A stretch of DNA of 64,000 nt from Chitinophaga caeni. Its GTDB lineage: Bacteria; Bacteroidota; Bacteroidia; Chitinophagales; Chitinophagaceae. Under the pieces are notes generated by a model. The model made no database searches and had not been told where the DNA came from. It saw only the letters and a program-made list of their open reading frames with translations. Positions 57,159 through 64,000 of the stretch are shown here, piece by piece; within the stretch, counting starts at the first letter, position 1; every line of letters starts with the position of its first letter. The DNA lies in contig NZ_CP023777.1 in the NCBI RefSeq assembly GCF_002557795.1, positions 3,729,001-3,793,000 on the forward strand, in the 5' to 3' direction. The position numbers were made by a program, and so were the translations under genes.

Positions 57159-57827
57159 ATGACCGATCAACATACAACTATCATAGCACCGTCATTATTA
57201 GCCGCCGATTTTCTTCATTTGGCAGATGCTATACAGATGGTAAACAAAAGCGAGGCCGATTGGCTTCACCTGGATGTAATGGATGGCCGTTTCGTACCAA
57301 ATATCAGTTATGGCTTGCCGGTTATTGAACAAGTTTCTAAAGCTTGTAAAAAGCTGCGCGACGTGCATTTGATGATCGAGGAACCCCATCTGTATATCGA
57401 GGATTTTCAAAAAGCAGGGGCGCAAGTTTTAACAGTTCACCTGGAAGCCTGCGTGCATCTTCATAGAACGGTACAGCAGATCCATTCCCTGGGTATGAAA
57501 GCCGGCGTTGCCCTGAACCCGCACACACCCGTCAGCTTACTGGTTGACATTATCGGTGATTTGGACCTTGTTTTAATTATGAGCGTCAACCCGGGTTTCG
57601 GGGGACAGAAATTCATCCCGCATACCTTAAAGAAGATCATGGAGCTGAAATCCCTGGTTCAAAGCACAGGTTCAAAAGCATTAATTGAAGTAGACGGAGG
57701 TATTAACCTTGAGAATGCCCCGGCTGTTATCCAGGCTGGAGCAGATGTTTTAGTGGCAGGCAGTACGGTATTTCATTCTAAAGATCCCAAATCGACTATT
57801 TTGGCGTTGAAGGGCCAAGTCTTATAA
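57159..57827 (+). CDS. rpe: Ribulose-phosphate 3-epimerase
   Basis: A 222-residue TIM-barrel enzyme of the pentose phosphate pathway, interconverting ribulose-5-P and xylulose-5-P. Key motifs: IIAPSLLAADFLHLADAI, WLHLDVMDGRFVPNISYG (catalytic Asp), VHLMIEEPH, MSVNPGFGGQKFI and LIEVDGGINLEN (second catalytic Asp). It is convergent with the response regulator at 57840; the two stop codons lie in a shared hairpin. Confidence 0.94.
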   Translation: MTDQHTTIIAPSLLAADFLHLADAIQMVNKSEADWLHLDVMDGRFVPNISYGLPVIEQVSKACKKLRDVHLMIEEPHLYIEDFQKAGAQVLTVHLEACVHLHRTVQQIHSLGMKAGVALNPHTPVSLLVDIIGDLDLVLIMSVNPGFGGQKFIPHTLKKIMELKSLVQSTGSKALIEVDGGINLENAPAVIQAGADVLVAGSTVFHSKDPKSTILALKGQVL

Positions 57828-57843
57828 TGGAGACACCCATTAT
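57824..57843. terminator. Hairpin shared by convergent rpe and regulator genes
   Basis: ATAATGG / CCATTAT with a 6-nt loop, containing both stop codons. Short, so a modest terminator. Confidence 0.4.
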
Positions 57844-58232
57844 TGACAAATCATGGAAATAATATCATTTGTCAAAGGTTTAGTTAAGTAGCCCGTTACA
57901 TAATTAAAGGCCTCTACCCTTTGGCGGTCTTTTTCATCAATAGAGGAAGTGAGAACATAGATTCTTACTTCCTTGTTTAATTTTGGACGGATGTGTGTAA
58001 AGGCTTCCAAAAATTCCCAGCCGTCCATCACGGGCATATTTAAATCTAACAGGATAACATCCGGGAGTTCCCTGTTATTATTCAAATTGGTTCTAAAATG
58101 CTCTAAGACTTCTTGGGCATCGGAATACTTGGCTACATTTTCAGCAGCAGCCATCCTATTCAGCATGATTTCTGTAATCTGCTGATGTATGGGGTCATCA
58201 TCAACAATAAATATTGTTTGTAACGGTTTCAT
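57840..58232 (-). CDS. Single-domain response regulator (CheY-like)
   Basis: A 130-residue receiver domain only: acidic pocket VDDDPIHQQ (residues 10-13), phospho-acceptor Asp63 in ILLDLNMPVMDGW, and LTKPLTND near the end. There is no output domain. It starts 7 bases after the sensor kinase gene and is probably its phosphorylation partner, working in a phosphorelay or as a diffusible signal. Confidence 0.92.
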   Translation of the reverse strand: MKPLQTIFIVDDDPIHQQITEIMLNRMAAAENVAKYSDAQEVLEHFRTNLNNNRELPDVILLDLNMPVMDGWEFLEAFTHIRPKLNKEVRIYVLTSSIDEKDRQRVEAFNYVTGYLTKPLTNDIISMICQ

Positions 58233-58239
58233 ATAAAGA

Positions 58240-61224
58240 TTATTCGGGCCTAAATGTAATAATAAATTTTGTACCTACACCAGGTTCGCTCTCTACTTTT
58301 ATTTGTCCCCCCATGGCCTCAACTTGGCTTTTCGTAATAAATAAGCCGATCCCCTTGGCATCTTTATTTTTATGGAAGGTCTTCCGGAAACCGAAGATTT
58401 TGTTCCCATAACGTTGCATATCAATGCCGATGCCGTTATCTTCGACAGTTAGTTTTACGACCCCGTCCTCATGCCAAGCCTTGAAATGCACGGAGGGCTG
58501 CCTGTCGGTAGAACGGTATTTAATCGCGTTGGTTAGCAGGTTTTGTAACAAGCTATCCAAATAGATCTTAGGATATTCTATCGTAGGTGCAGCTTGGAAA
58601 TCTTCCAGTAGCTGTATACCCGATTGCTCGATATCGACAAGCAATATTTCTTTTACTTTTTGCAAACGTTCTGCGAACGACAGTTTTTCCTGCTCCACGT
58701 TTAGGTCCTTACGGATTTGAATTACTTCAACCAAATCGTTCAGGGTTTCGTCGATCTTCATGATAACCTCATCCAACATATGGATATACATTTCCTTCTC
58801 TTCTGGCGATCCGCTGTCTTTATGCAACTGAAGTAAGGCCTTCAAATTTGCAATCGGCGCCCTCAGGTTGTGGGAAGTGATATGTGCAAAATCTTCCAGT
58901 TGTTTGTTCTGGTTTACCAGGTACTTGTTCAGGTTCGATAATTGGTCATTCGCTTTCCGCAATTCCCGCTGCAACTTCTTGCTATAGGTGATATTCCTGG
59001 TGAATATAGAGATGCTTCCATCGTCCATGGGTGCTAACAGGAATTCGTACCAGGTATCCAGCTCCGGTAAATAATTAAAAAATGATACCGGCGCTTGCTT
59101 GGCAACGCATTCCTTCACCCTTGAGTGAAAGGTAGTACCCACCAGCCATGGGAATACATCGAAAATGTTTTTGCCGATCACGCTTTCCGTGTCCAGTATC
59201 TCCCCTGCTTTTTTATTCATAAAATTCACCGTCCCATCAGCCGCCATCAATGCATAGCCTAAATCGATCGTATCGAAAAACAATCGCATGATTTCGGTAT
59301 GGCGCATCAATTCGTTCCGCACTTCGTGAATCTCTGTCACATCTTGTATAACCCCGTGCACCCTAACGATCTTACCGTCTGCATATTCCGGTTGGCCTAT
59401 GGTTCTGACCCTTATGGAATTTTTCTTCGCGGTAACGATACCCAGCTGTAAATCGAATGGACTGCCACTATCTAAGCATTCCCTCGCGGCCTGCATCAAT
59501 TGTAATTGGGATTCCGGGGTATAAAATGAAACAGCCTTCTCGATATTTACCGGCACAAAGGATGGCAATTCGACTACCTTATATGTTTGTTCGCTCCATT
59601 TCATTTCCTTGTTACCGATATCCAGCTCCCACCCGCCAATTTTACCGATCTCCCCGGTTTGCAATAGAAATTCCTGGTTTTTAGCGATTTCCAGCTCCTG
59701 GTTTTTCTTTTTCGTAACATCATCGCATAATATGATAACCAGCTGGTCTTTATCTACAGGGTCTTCTACTGCAAACATCGTTATCTCCAGGTAAACGCTG
59801 TCTTCGAGCCTTGTCCAGGGTATGCTGCCGTTATTTTTAAGTTGCTTTTCCAACTTGACCATTTTGCCACCCAGCAGCACTTGCCCGAATAGTTGGTTGA
59901 TGCCCAGGAATTCACAGGTAGGATCTTGCTGAATATGATTCATAACCACGTCGAGCGGTAATGATTCCTCACCGAATAGTAAGCGTTGCGTTTGGTTAGT
60001 CCTACGGATGTAGCCCAGGTTATCGATCTGTATATAACCGATGGGAAGATGCTCTACGATCGTGTTTAACAGTCGCTCACTTTTTTCCAAGCTCAGTTCT
60101 GCCAATTTCTTCTCGGTTATTTCAGCCATGATTAGAAATACGAAAGATATCTCGCCTTTATCATCGAAAACAGGGAAACCCGTTGCTTCGAAATATGTGG
60201 GCTGAATCCTTGTGATGTCTTGATCAGGTAGTTCCGTGTATTTGAGTAAGATTTCCCGTTTATGAGGCGACCGGGAATCTATCACTTCCTTTAACAGCGC
60301 TTGCAAGCCGTTGCGCTGGTTCATGCTGTCTTGGTAAATATTATAAGGCTGACCGATGGTGGCAGCATGTCCCGGCCCTAGAATATTTCTCATGGACAAG
60401 TTCATATCGACATGCCAACCCTTCGGGGAAATTTGTTGCAAGCCTACCGGCAAGTTCTCCAGGATGCTCCTGAAGAAACTTTCCCGCTCCTGCGCGGCCC
60501 GTTCCTTCATTTTTCTCAATGTTACATCGAAAGCTATCAATGTATAACCTATCAAGAGCGCATCATTATAAACAGGTTCTACGACCACATCCATCCATGT
60601 GGGCGTGCTGCCGCTAAATAAAAACTTAACCGTATCCCTCCATGAATGTTGCGTTTTTAAGGCATTATACAGCTTTGACATGCAGCCATCCCCGGGCTTA
60701 AGAACCTGGGCAATATCCTGGAGGTTTAAGCCAATTAAAGCTTCACGGTCATACCGGATAGCTTGCGCCAGTATCTGGTTCACCGACAAAATCTTCAAAT
60801 CCAGGTCCAGGTAAGCGATGGCAGCCAGCTTATTAGCGGATTGTTGTAGTGCAAGGTCGAATATCGGCAGTAATTCGGTAGTATGTTGGGAGCAATTATA
60901 GTTCCCTTTCATTAGGATTCCTTCTAGCTCGCCCAGGGGAGATTCCAACAGTTTCAATTCCAGGTGTAGCTTGTTCCCGGTTTCATCATTGGTACAAAAA
61001 TTGGCTTGCCCTTGCATTATGGCGACCTCCAATTCGACCGGCGCCTTGTCCCCGATTTGGTTAAACCCCGGGAAGAAACGGCAACAAACATCTACCATGG
61101 CCCGGTTTATATGGGACAATAAATAATTTTTATCCAGGATAGCCATGGGTTCTTGGATTTCCTCCAGCACTTGGCCTAGAATAGCAACATTCATGAACTT
61201 TTCCGGTTTGAAACATGAGAACAT
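58240..61224 (-). CDS. Multi-PAS sensor histidine kinase
   Basis: A 994-residue soluble kinase with several PAS domains in series (about 20-110, 125-240, 255-370, 385-500, 515-640, 650-770). The PAS sequences contain loops like GYIQIDNLGYIRRTNQTQ and GYALMAADGTVNFMNKKA. A coiled-coil QRELRKANDQLSNLNKYL leads to the phospho-acceptor FAHITSHNLRAPIANL (His785). The ATPase part has N-box LLTNAIKY (Asn899), VEDNGIGID and GIGLFITK. There is no membrane segment, so it senses intracellular or redox cues. The response regulator follows 7 bases later. The start could also be Met11 (61194). Confidence 0.92.
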   Translation of the reverse strand: MFSCFKPEKFMNVAILGQVLEEIQEPMAILDKNYLLSHINRAMVDVCCRFFPGFNQIGDKAPVELEVAIMQGQANFCTNDETGNKLHLELKLLESPLGELEGILMKGNYNCSQHTTELLPIFDLALQQSANKLAAIAYLDLDLKILSVNQILAQAIRYDREALIGLNLQDIAQVLKPGDGCMSKLYNALKTQHSWRDTVKFLFSGSTPTWMDVVVEPVYNDALLIGYTLIAFDVTLRKMKERAAQERESFFRSILENLPVGLQQISPKGWHVDMNLSMRNILGPGHAATIGQPYNIYQDSMNQRNGLQALLKEVIDSRSPHKREILLKYTELPDQDITRIQPTYFEATGFPVFDDKGEISFVFLIMAEITEKKLAELSLEKSERLLNTIVEHLPIGYIQIDNLGYIRRTNQTQRLLFGEESLPLDVVMNHIQQDPTCEFLGINQLFGQVLLGGKMVKLEKQLKNNGSIPWTRLEDSVYLEITMFAVEDPVDKDQLVIILCDDVTKKKNQELEIAKNQEFLLQTGEIGKIGGWELDIGNKEMKWSEQTYKVVELPSFVPVNIEKAVSFYTPESQLQLMQAARECLDSGSPFDLQLGIVTAKKNSIRVRTIGQPEYADGKIVRVHGVIQDVTEIHEVRNELMRHTEIMRLFFDTIDLGYALMAADGTVNFMNKKAGEILDTESVIGKNIFDVFPWLVGTTFHSRVKECVAKQAPVSFFNYLPELDTWYEFLLAPMDDGSISIFTRNITYSKKLQRELRKANDQLSNLNKYLVNQNKQLEDFAHITSHNLRAPIANLKALLQLHKDSGSPEEKEMYIHMLDEVIMKIDETLNDLVEVIQIRKDLNVEQEKLSFAERLQKVKEILLVDIEQSGIQLLEDFQAAPTIEYPKIYLDSLLQNLLTNAIKYRSTDRQPSVHFKAWHEDGVVKLTVEDNGIGIDMQRYGNKIFGFRKTFHKNKDAKGIGLFITKSQVEAMGGQIKVESEPGVGTKFIITFRPE

Positions 61225-61449
61225 GGGGATTACAGGGTTCCAATTATAAAATACTGTTATAGGTAAAAAGGAAAAGTTGGCGCCTTAACTGCAAATCCCC
61301 GCATTAAAGAATAAAAGTAAAATTAATTTAATAGAAAATATACCATCCTATAAAAACCATAGTATCGAGATATATGTAATATAAGTAGAATTTAATAGAA
61401 TATTTACTCACAATTGTGCAGAACCTATTATTCTTAATATTAGATTAAA

Positions 61450-61457
61450 TATCTTTG
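61450..61457 (+). promoter_or_regulatory. Candidate -7 promoter box for purE
   Basis: TATCTTTG, 25 nt ahead of the purE ATG at 61483, fits TAnnTTTG. Confidence 0.5.
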
Positions 61458-61482
61458 GGAATAAATTCAAAATCAGCGAAGA

Positions 61483-61938
61483 ATGAAAGTTTTAATTATC
61501 ATGGGATCGGAAAGCGATAAACCTGTAATGCAGGAATCTAAAAACTATCTCGATTATTTCGGTATCGAGAGCGAGATGTTAGTAGCTTCCGCCCACAGGA
61601 ATCCTGATAAGGTGCGTGAAATTTGTATGAATGCACAAGGAAACGGATTTGGCGTTGTAATTGCAGCAGCCGGAATGGCAGCGGCTTTGCCCGGTGTTGC
61701 AGCAGCCTTTACTTCATTACCTGTCCTGGGTGTGCCTTTAGAAGGCGGCCTGCCAGGTGGTGTAGATGCTTTGTACTCGATCGTGCAAATGCCTGCCGGG
61801 TTACCCGTGGGTACTTTGGCAGTAGGTAAAGCAGGTGCCAGGAATGCGGCCATTATGTGCGCCCGCATCTTTGCATTGAGCAATCCTACTGTTGCCGAGA
61901 AAGTGGAAGCATTTAAAGCCAATAGTTACCGTATCTAA
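61483..61938 (+). CDS. purE: N5-carboxyaminoimidazole ribonucleotide mutase
   Basis: A 151-residue purine biosynthesis enzyme converting N5-CAIR to CAIR. MGSESDKPVMQESKNYLDYF and the catalytic SAHRNPDKV (class I type) are near the N-terminus, with AAAGMAAALPGVAA and GVPLEGGLPGGVDALYS following. Usual partner purK is not adjacent here. It is monocistronic, with its own -7 box and a terminator behind it. Confidence 0.94.
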   Translation: MKVLIIMGSESDKPVMQESKNYLDYFGIESEMLVASAHRNPDKVREICMNAQGNGFGVVIAAAGMAAALPGVAAAFTSLPVLGVPLEGGLPGGVDALYSIVQMPAGLPVGTLAVGKAGARNAAIMCARIFALSNPTVAEKVEAFKANSYRI

Positions 61939-61951
61939 TAACTTGACTTTT

Positions 61952-61975
61952 AGCGGGCCCTTAAATGGGCCCGCT
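61952..61975 (+). terminator. GC-rich hairpin behind purE
   Basis: Perfect 9-bp stem AGCGGGCCC / GGGCCCGCT with a 6-nt loop, directly after purE. It lacks a T tract. Confidence 0.6.
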
Positions 61976-62025
61976 ATTCCAGAATATGGCCGCAACAGTA
62001 TTATTGATCTAAAATTTTAAGCCCA

Positions 62026-63066
62026 TTGACAGAACAGATCATTAACTTAGATACGATTAATCCGATAGAATTTTTCGGTGTCAACAACGGAAAACTGGAT
62101 ATCCTGAAGAAGAAATTCCCCCTGCTTAAAATCTTATCCCGCGGCACGCAAATCAAACTCTCCGGGGCTCCGGAAGAAGTGTCTAACGCTAAAGAAAAAA
62201 TCGCCCAAATCGTTTCATACCTCGAGAGGAATGGCAACTTGAGCGAAAACTATTTTGAGCAAATCCTGGGTGATGAAATTTCTGTGGATCATTTCAGTGA
62301 CCGCAATCCCAACGAAGTCCTCGTTTTCGGGCCCAACGGCAGAACGGTTAGAGCCAAAACGGCCAACCAGAAAAAGATGGTAGCTTTAGCGGATAAAAAT
62401 GATATCGTGTTCGCTATCGGGCCGGCAGGTACCGGTAAAACTTACACGGCGGTAGCCTTGGCCGTTAGAGCCCTGAAAAATAAAGCCGTTAGGAAAATCA
62501 TCCTTACCAGGCCGGCAGTAGAAGCCGGGGAAAGCCTCGGGTTCCTTCCTGGCGACTTGAAAGAGAAGATTGACCCTTATTTAAGACCGCTGTACGATGC
62601 TTTGGATGATATGATCCCGGCAGACAAGTTGAGCTATTTTATGACTAATCGCATCATCGAGATTGCTCCCCTTGCATATATGCGCGGACGTACGCTCGAT
62701 AATGCCTTTATTATCCTCGATGAAGCTCAAAATGCTACGGAACTACAGTTGAAAATGTTCTTAACCAGGATCGGCGCTTCAGCTAAAGCTTTGATCACGG
62801 GTGATTTGACCCAGGTTGACTTGCCTAAAAATCAAAAAAGCGGCCTTGATAAAGCCACCAGGATATTGAAGAATATCGACGGTATCGGTTACCTGGAACT
62901 CGATGAAGAAGATGTAGTAAGGCACCGGTTGGTAAAAGCCATTATCCGTGCTTATGACCAGGCTAAAGAAAAAGAAGATAAATTAGCGCTGGAAAGAGAA
63001 GAGAAAAAAGCGGCAGAACGAAGGGAACAAAAAGGGGAACAATCCGAAAATAATCAAAACAATTAA
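62026..63066 (+). CDS. PhoH-family ATPase
   Basis: A 346-residue cytoplasmic protein with the PhoH ATPase core: Walker A AIGPAGTGKTYTAVAL (about residues 135-150) and Walker B AFIILDEAQNATE, with TRPAVEAGESLGFLPGDLKEK between. An N-terminal region (residues 1-70) has a KH-like pattern. The C-terminus is a highly charged Lys/Glu tail. TTG at 62026 is the probable start (MTEQIINLDTINP); no nearby ATG exists. PhoH proteins are thought to act on RNA, but the reaction is unsettled. Confidence 0.88.
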   Translation: MTEQIINLDTINPIEFFGVNNGKLDILKKKFPLLKILSRGTQIKLSGAPEEVSNAKEKIAQIVSYLERNGNLSENYFEQILGDEISVDHFSDRNPNEVLVFGPNGRTVRAKTANQKKMVALADKNDIVFAIGPAGTGKTYTAVALAVRALKNKAVRKIILTRPAVEAGESLGFLPGDLKEKIDPYLRPLYDALDDMIPADKLSYFMTNRIIEIAPLAYMRGRTLDNAFIILDEAQNATELQLKMFLTRIGASAKALITGDLTQVDLPKNQKSGLDKATRILKNIDGIGYLELDEEDVVRHRLVKAIIRAYDQAKEKEDKLALEREEKKAAERREQKGEQSENNQNN

Positions 63067-63092
63067 TCTAAGTATTATTTATAATTTATAAG

Positions 63093-63135
63093 TAACGGTA
63101 GGTTTTATCATAATAACTTATAAAATCTACCGTTA
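63093..63135 (+). terminator. Long hairpin downstream of phoH
   Basis: TAACGGTAGGTTTTAT pairs with ATAAAATCTACCGTTA (one G-T pair) around an 11-nt loop. It is a strong stem but without a T tract; transcript-end or terminator role is likely. Confidence 0.6.
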
Positions 63136-63177
63136 TACATGCAGGGAATTAACACTATCTTAACACGCATTGTTGTA

Positions 63178-63210
63178 AGTTGTGCAATTAAAACTTTCCC
63201 ACTATTTTTG
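63178..63210 (+). promoter_or_regulatory. Candidate promoter (-33 and -7) for DUF4878 gene
   Basis: A -33-like GTTG (63178-63181) and a -7 box TATTTTTG (63203-63210) are separated by 21 bases, matching the Bacteroidota TTG-N19-21-TAnnTTTG layout. The ATG is 30 bases after the box. Confidence 0.6.
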
Positions 63211-63239
63211 TTGCCACATTAATTTAATAAATTAAACAA

Positions 63240-63764
63240 ATGAGCTTTTATCGGCGAATTGTAACTGTAGCGTGTATTTCAACAGTCGTTTTCTTAAGCG
63301 GTTGTAATAAGCATCCTGAACCTAATGAAGTAACGCTATCTTTTATGCACGCTATCCAGAATTCCAATTTTGATGCGGCGAAGGACTATGCAACTAAAGA
63401 ATCGGCACAAGTGATTGACCTCTATGCTATCTTCGATCAAAGAAGAAAAGAAGGCGAAAGGGAAAAAATTAAAAATGCTCAAATCAATGTGGTAAATGTG
63501 CAAGTTAATGAAACCAACGACCATGCTTCCGTTACCGTCCTCAACTCTTCCGTAGGTAAAGAAGAAACTTTGCAATTGGTTAAAGAAAATGGCCAATGGA
63601 AGATTTCTCTTACCCTGGAAAGTATCATTCCTAACTTCGTGCAAGAATCTAATACTCCCATGTCGGATTCAGCCATGATGATGGATTCTACAATGATGAT
63701 GATGGATTCAATTCCCATGCCTCCCATGATGGATAGCACGGATACAGTTGATGCCATCCAATAA
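63240..63764 (+). CDS. DUF4878-type lipoprotein with Met/Asp tail
   Basis: A 174-residue lipoprotein. A signal peptide ends in a lipobox (VFLSGC, Cys22), followed by an NTF2-like/DUF4878-like domain (VTLSFMHAIQNSNFDAAKDY, SVGKEETLQLVKENGQWKIS). It ends in an unusual repetitive tail, MMDS repeated about four times (SAMMMDSTMMMMDSIPMPPM). DUF4878 proteins are exported, function unknown. The tail could bind metal ions, but that is a guess. Confidence 0.75.
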   Translation: MSFYRRIVTVACISTVVFLSGCNKHPEPNEVTLSFMHAIQNSNFDAAKDYATKESAQVIDLYAIFDQRRKEGEREKIKNAQINVVNVQVNETNDHASVTVLNSSVGKEETLQLVKENGQWKISLTLESIIPNFVQESNTPMSDSAMMMDSTMMMMDSIPMPPMMDSTDTVDAIQ

Positions 63765-64000
63765 TATTGCATTTTTTTATTATTTCACGGACGGAAACTA
63801 CCTGCTGCTCCCGAATGGGTGTAATATTTTGCTGCCAACCTTGCCAGGAATCTATCCCGGGTTCGTAAGATATTTTATAAAGTTATAGTTTTCAATCATA
63901 GTTCCTTATTTTTGCAGTCCAATTTGCAAAATTGCTAATACATGGATAATGTTTCCACCCCGCTGGAAACATTTATTGTATAGCCTGGTATGATTCCCAT
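63765..64000. other. Intergenic tail with possible promoter and gene start
   Basis: A TATTTTTG -7 box (63907-63914) is followed by a very short open frame (63942-63983) and an ATG at 63990 near the window edge. The hairpin-capable GTTTCCA / TGGAAAC lies at 63951-63970. The next gene probably starts here or just beyond the window. Confidence 0.3.

Noticed and set aside
63780..63900. tRNA-like sequence near the window end (GGGTTCGTAAG)
   Set aside because: Only the short T-arm-like string is present; no acceptor stem or anticodon arm can be formed.

Overview
The window comes from a Bacteroidota genome, most likely a member of the Chitinophagaceae. Evidence for this is a SusC/SusD pair, a carboxypeptidase-D-regulatory outer-membrane receptor, an S8 peptidase and DUF4294/DUF5723/DUF4878 proteins of that phylum, bacillithiol enzymes, a LytS/LytTR pair, Bacteroidota-type promoter -7 boxes (TAnnTTTG) and start codons with little Shine-Dalgarno signal. 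It is ordinary chromosome: there are no rRNA, tRNA or CRISPR features, and no phage or transposase genes.

Layout. 0-9 kb: the end of a lipoprotein gene, an S8 protease, bacillithiol deacetylase BshB1, a LytS-type kinase with its LytTR regulator, a secreted intradiol-dioxygenase-like lipoprotein with an unknown partner, a DUF4294 protein and a membrane-anchored alpha/beta hydrolase. A non-coding stretch with degenerate 21-bp repeats follows. 9-16.6 kb: cytochrome c maturation genes ccmF and ccmE (with the rare CxxxY heme site), an arginase-family enzyme, a membrane protein, a radical SAM enzyme, then 1 kb of tandem palindrome-bounded repeats. 16.6-28.7 kb: a TSUP transporter with a class B1 metallo-beta-lactamase, TonB, DUF5723, folC, NUDIX, BstA-like DinB, an ABC ATPase, a HAD phosphatase, a CAP lipoprotein, fructose-bisphosphatase, a stand-alone aspartate kinase and a CBS protein. 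28.8-43.5 kb: GH35 beta-galactosidase, two paralogous GMC oxidoreductases with a Tat-exported subunit 3, an L,D-transpeptidase, small hypotheticals, an FkbM methyltransferase and SusD/SusC. 44.4-47.9 kb: tyrosine catabolism (hppD, hmgA) with an aldo/keto reductase between. 48.3-64 kb: a large secreted protein of unknown family, the threonine operon thrA-thrB-thrC behind a previously unlisted Thr/Ile-rich leader peptide, a TPR lipoprotein, rpe, a PAS sensor kinase with a CheY-like regulator, purE, phoH and a DUF4878 lipoprotein.

How the parts fit. BshB1 makes bacillithiol and the DinB-family protein probably uses it. CcmE and CcmF carry out late steps of cytochrome c maturation, and the GMC/subunit-3 set is likely a periplasmic sugar dehydrogenase feeding electrons to such cytochromes. 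ThrABC make threonine under what looks like ribosome-mediated attenuation. The GH35 enzyme, the SusCD pair and the 830-residue protein belong to glycan use but are not in one locus.

The most noteworthy items are the threonine leader peptide (51041-51172), the palindrome-bounded repeat array (15615-16540), the 21-bp repeat field (8569-8900), the B1 metallo-beta-lactamase, the CcmE variant, and a palindromic candidate operator ahead of hmgA. I did not find a convincing wholly new multi-gene system.
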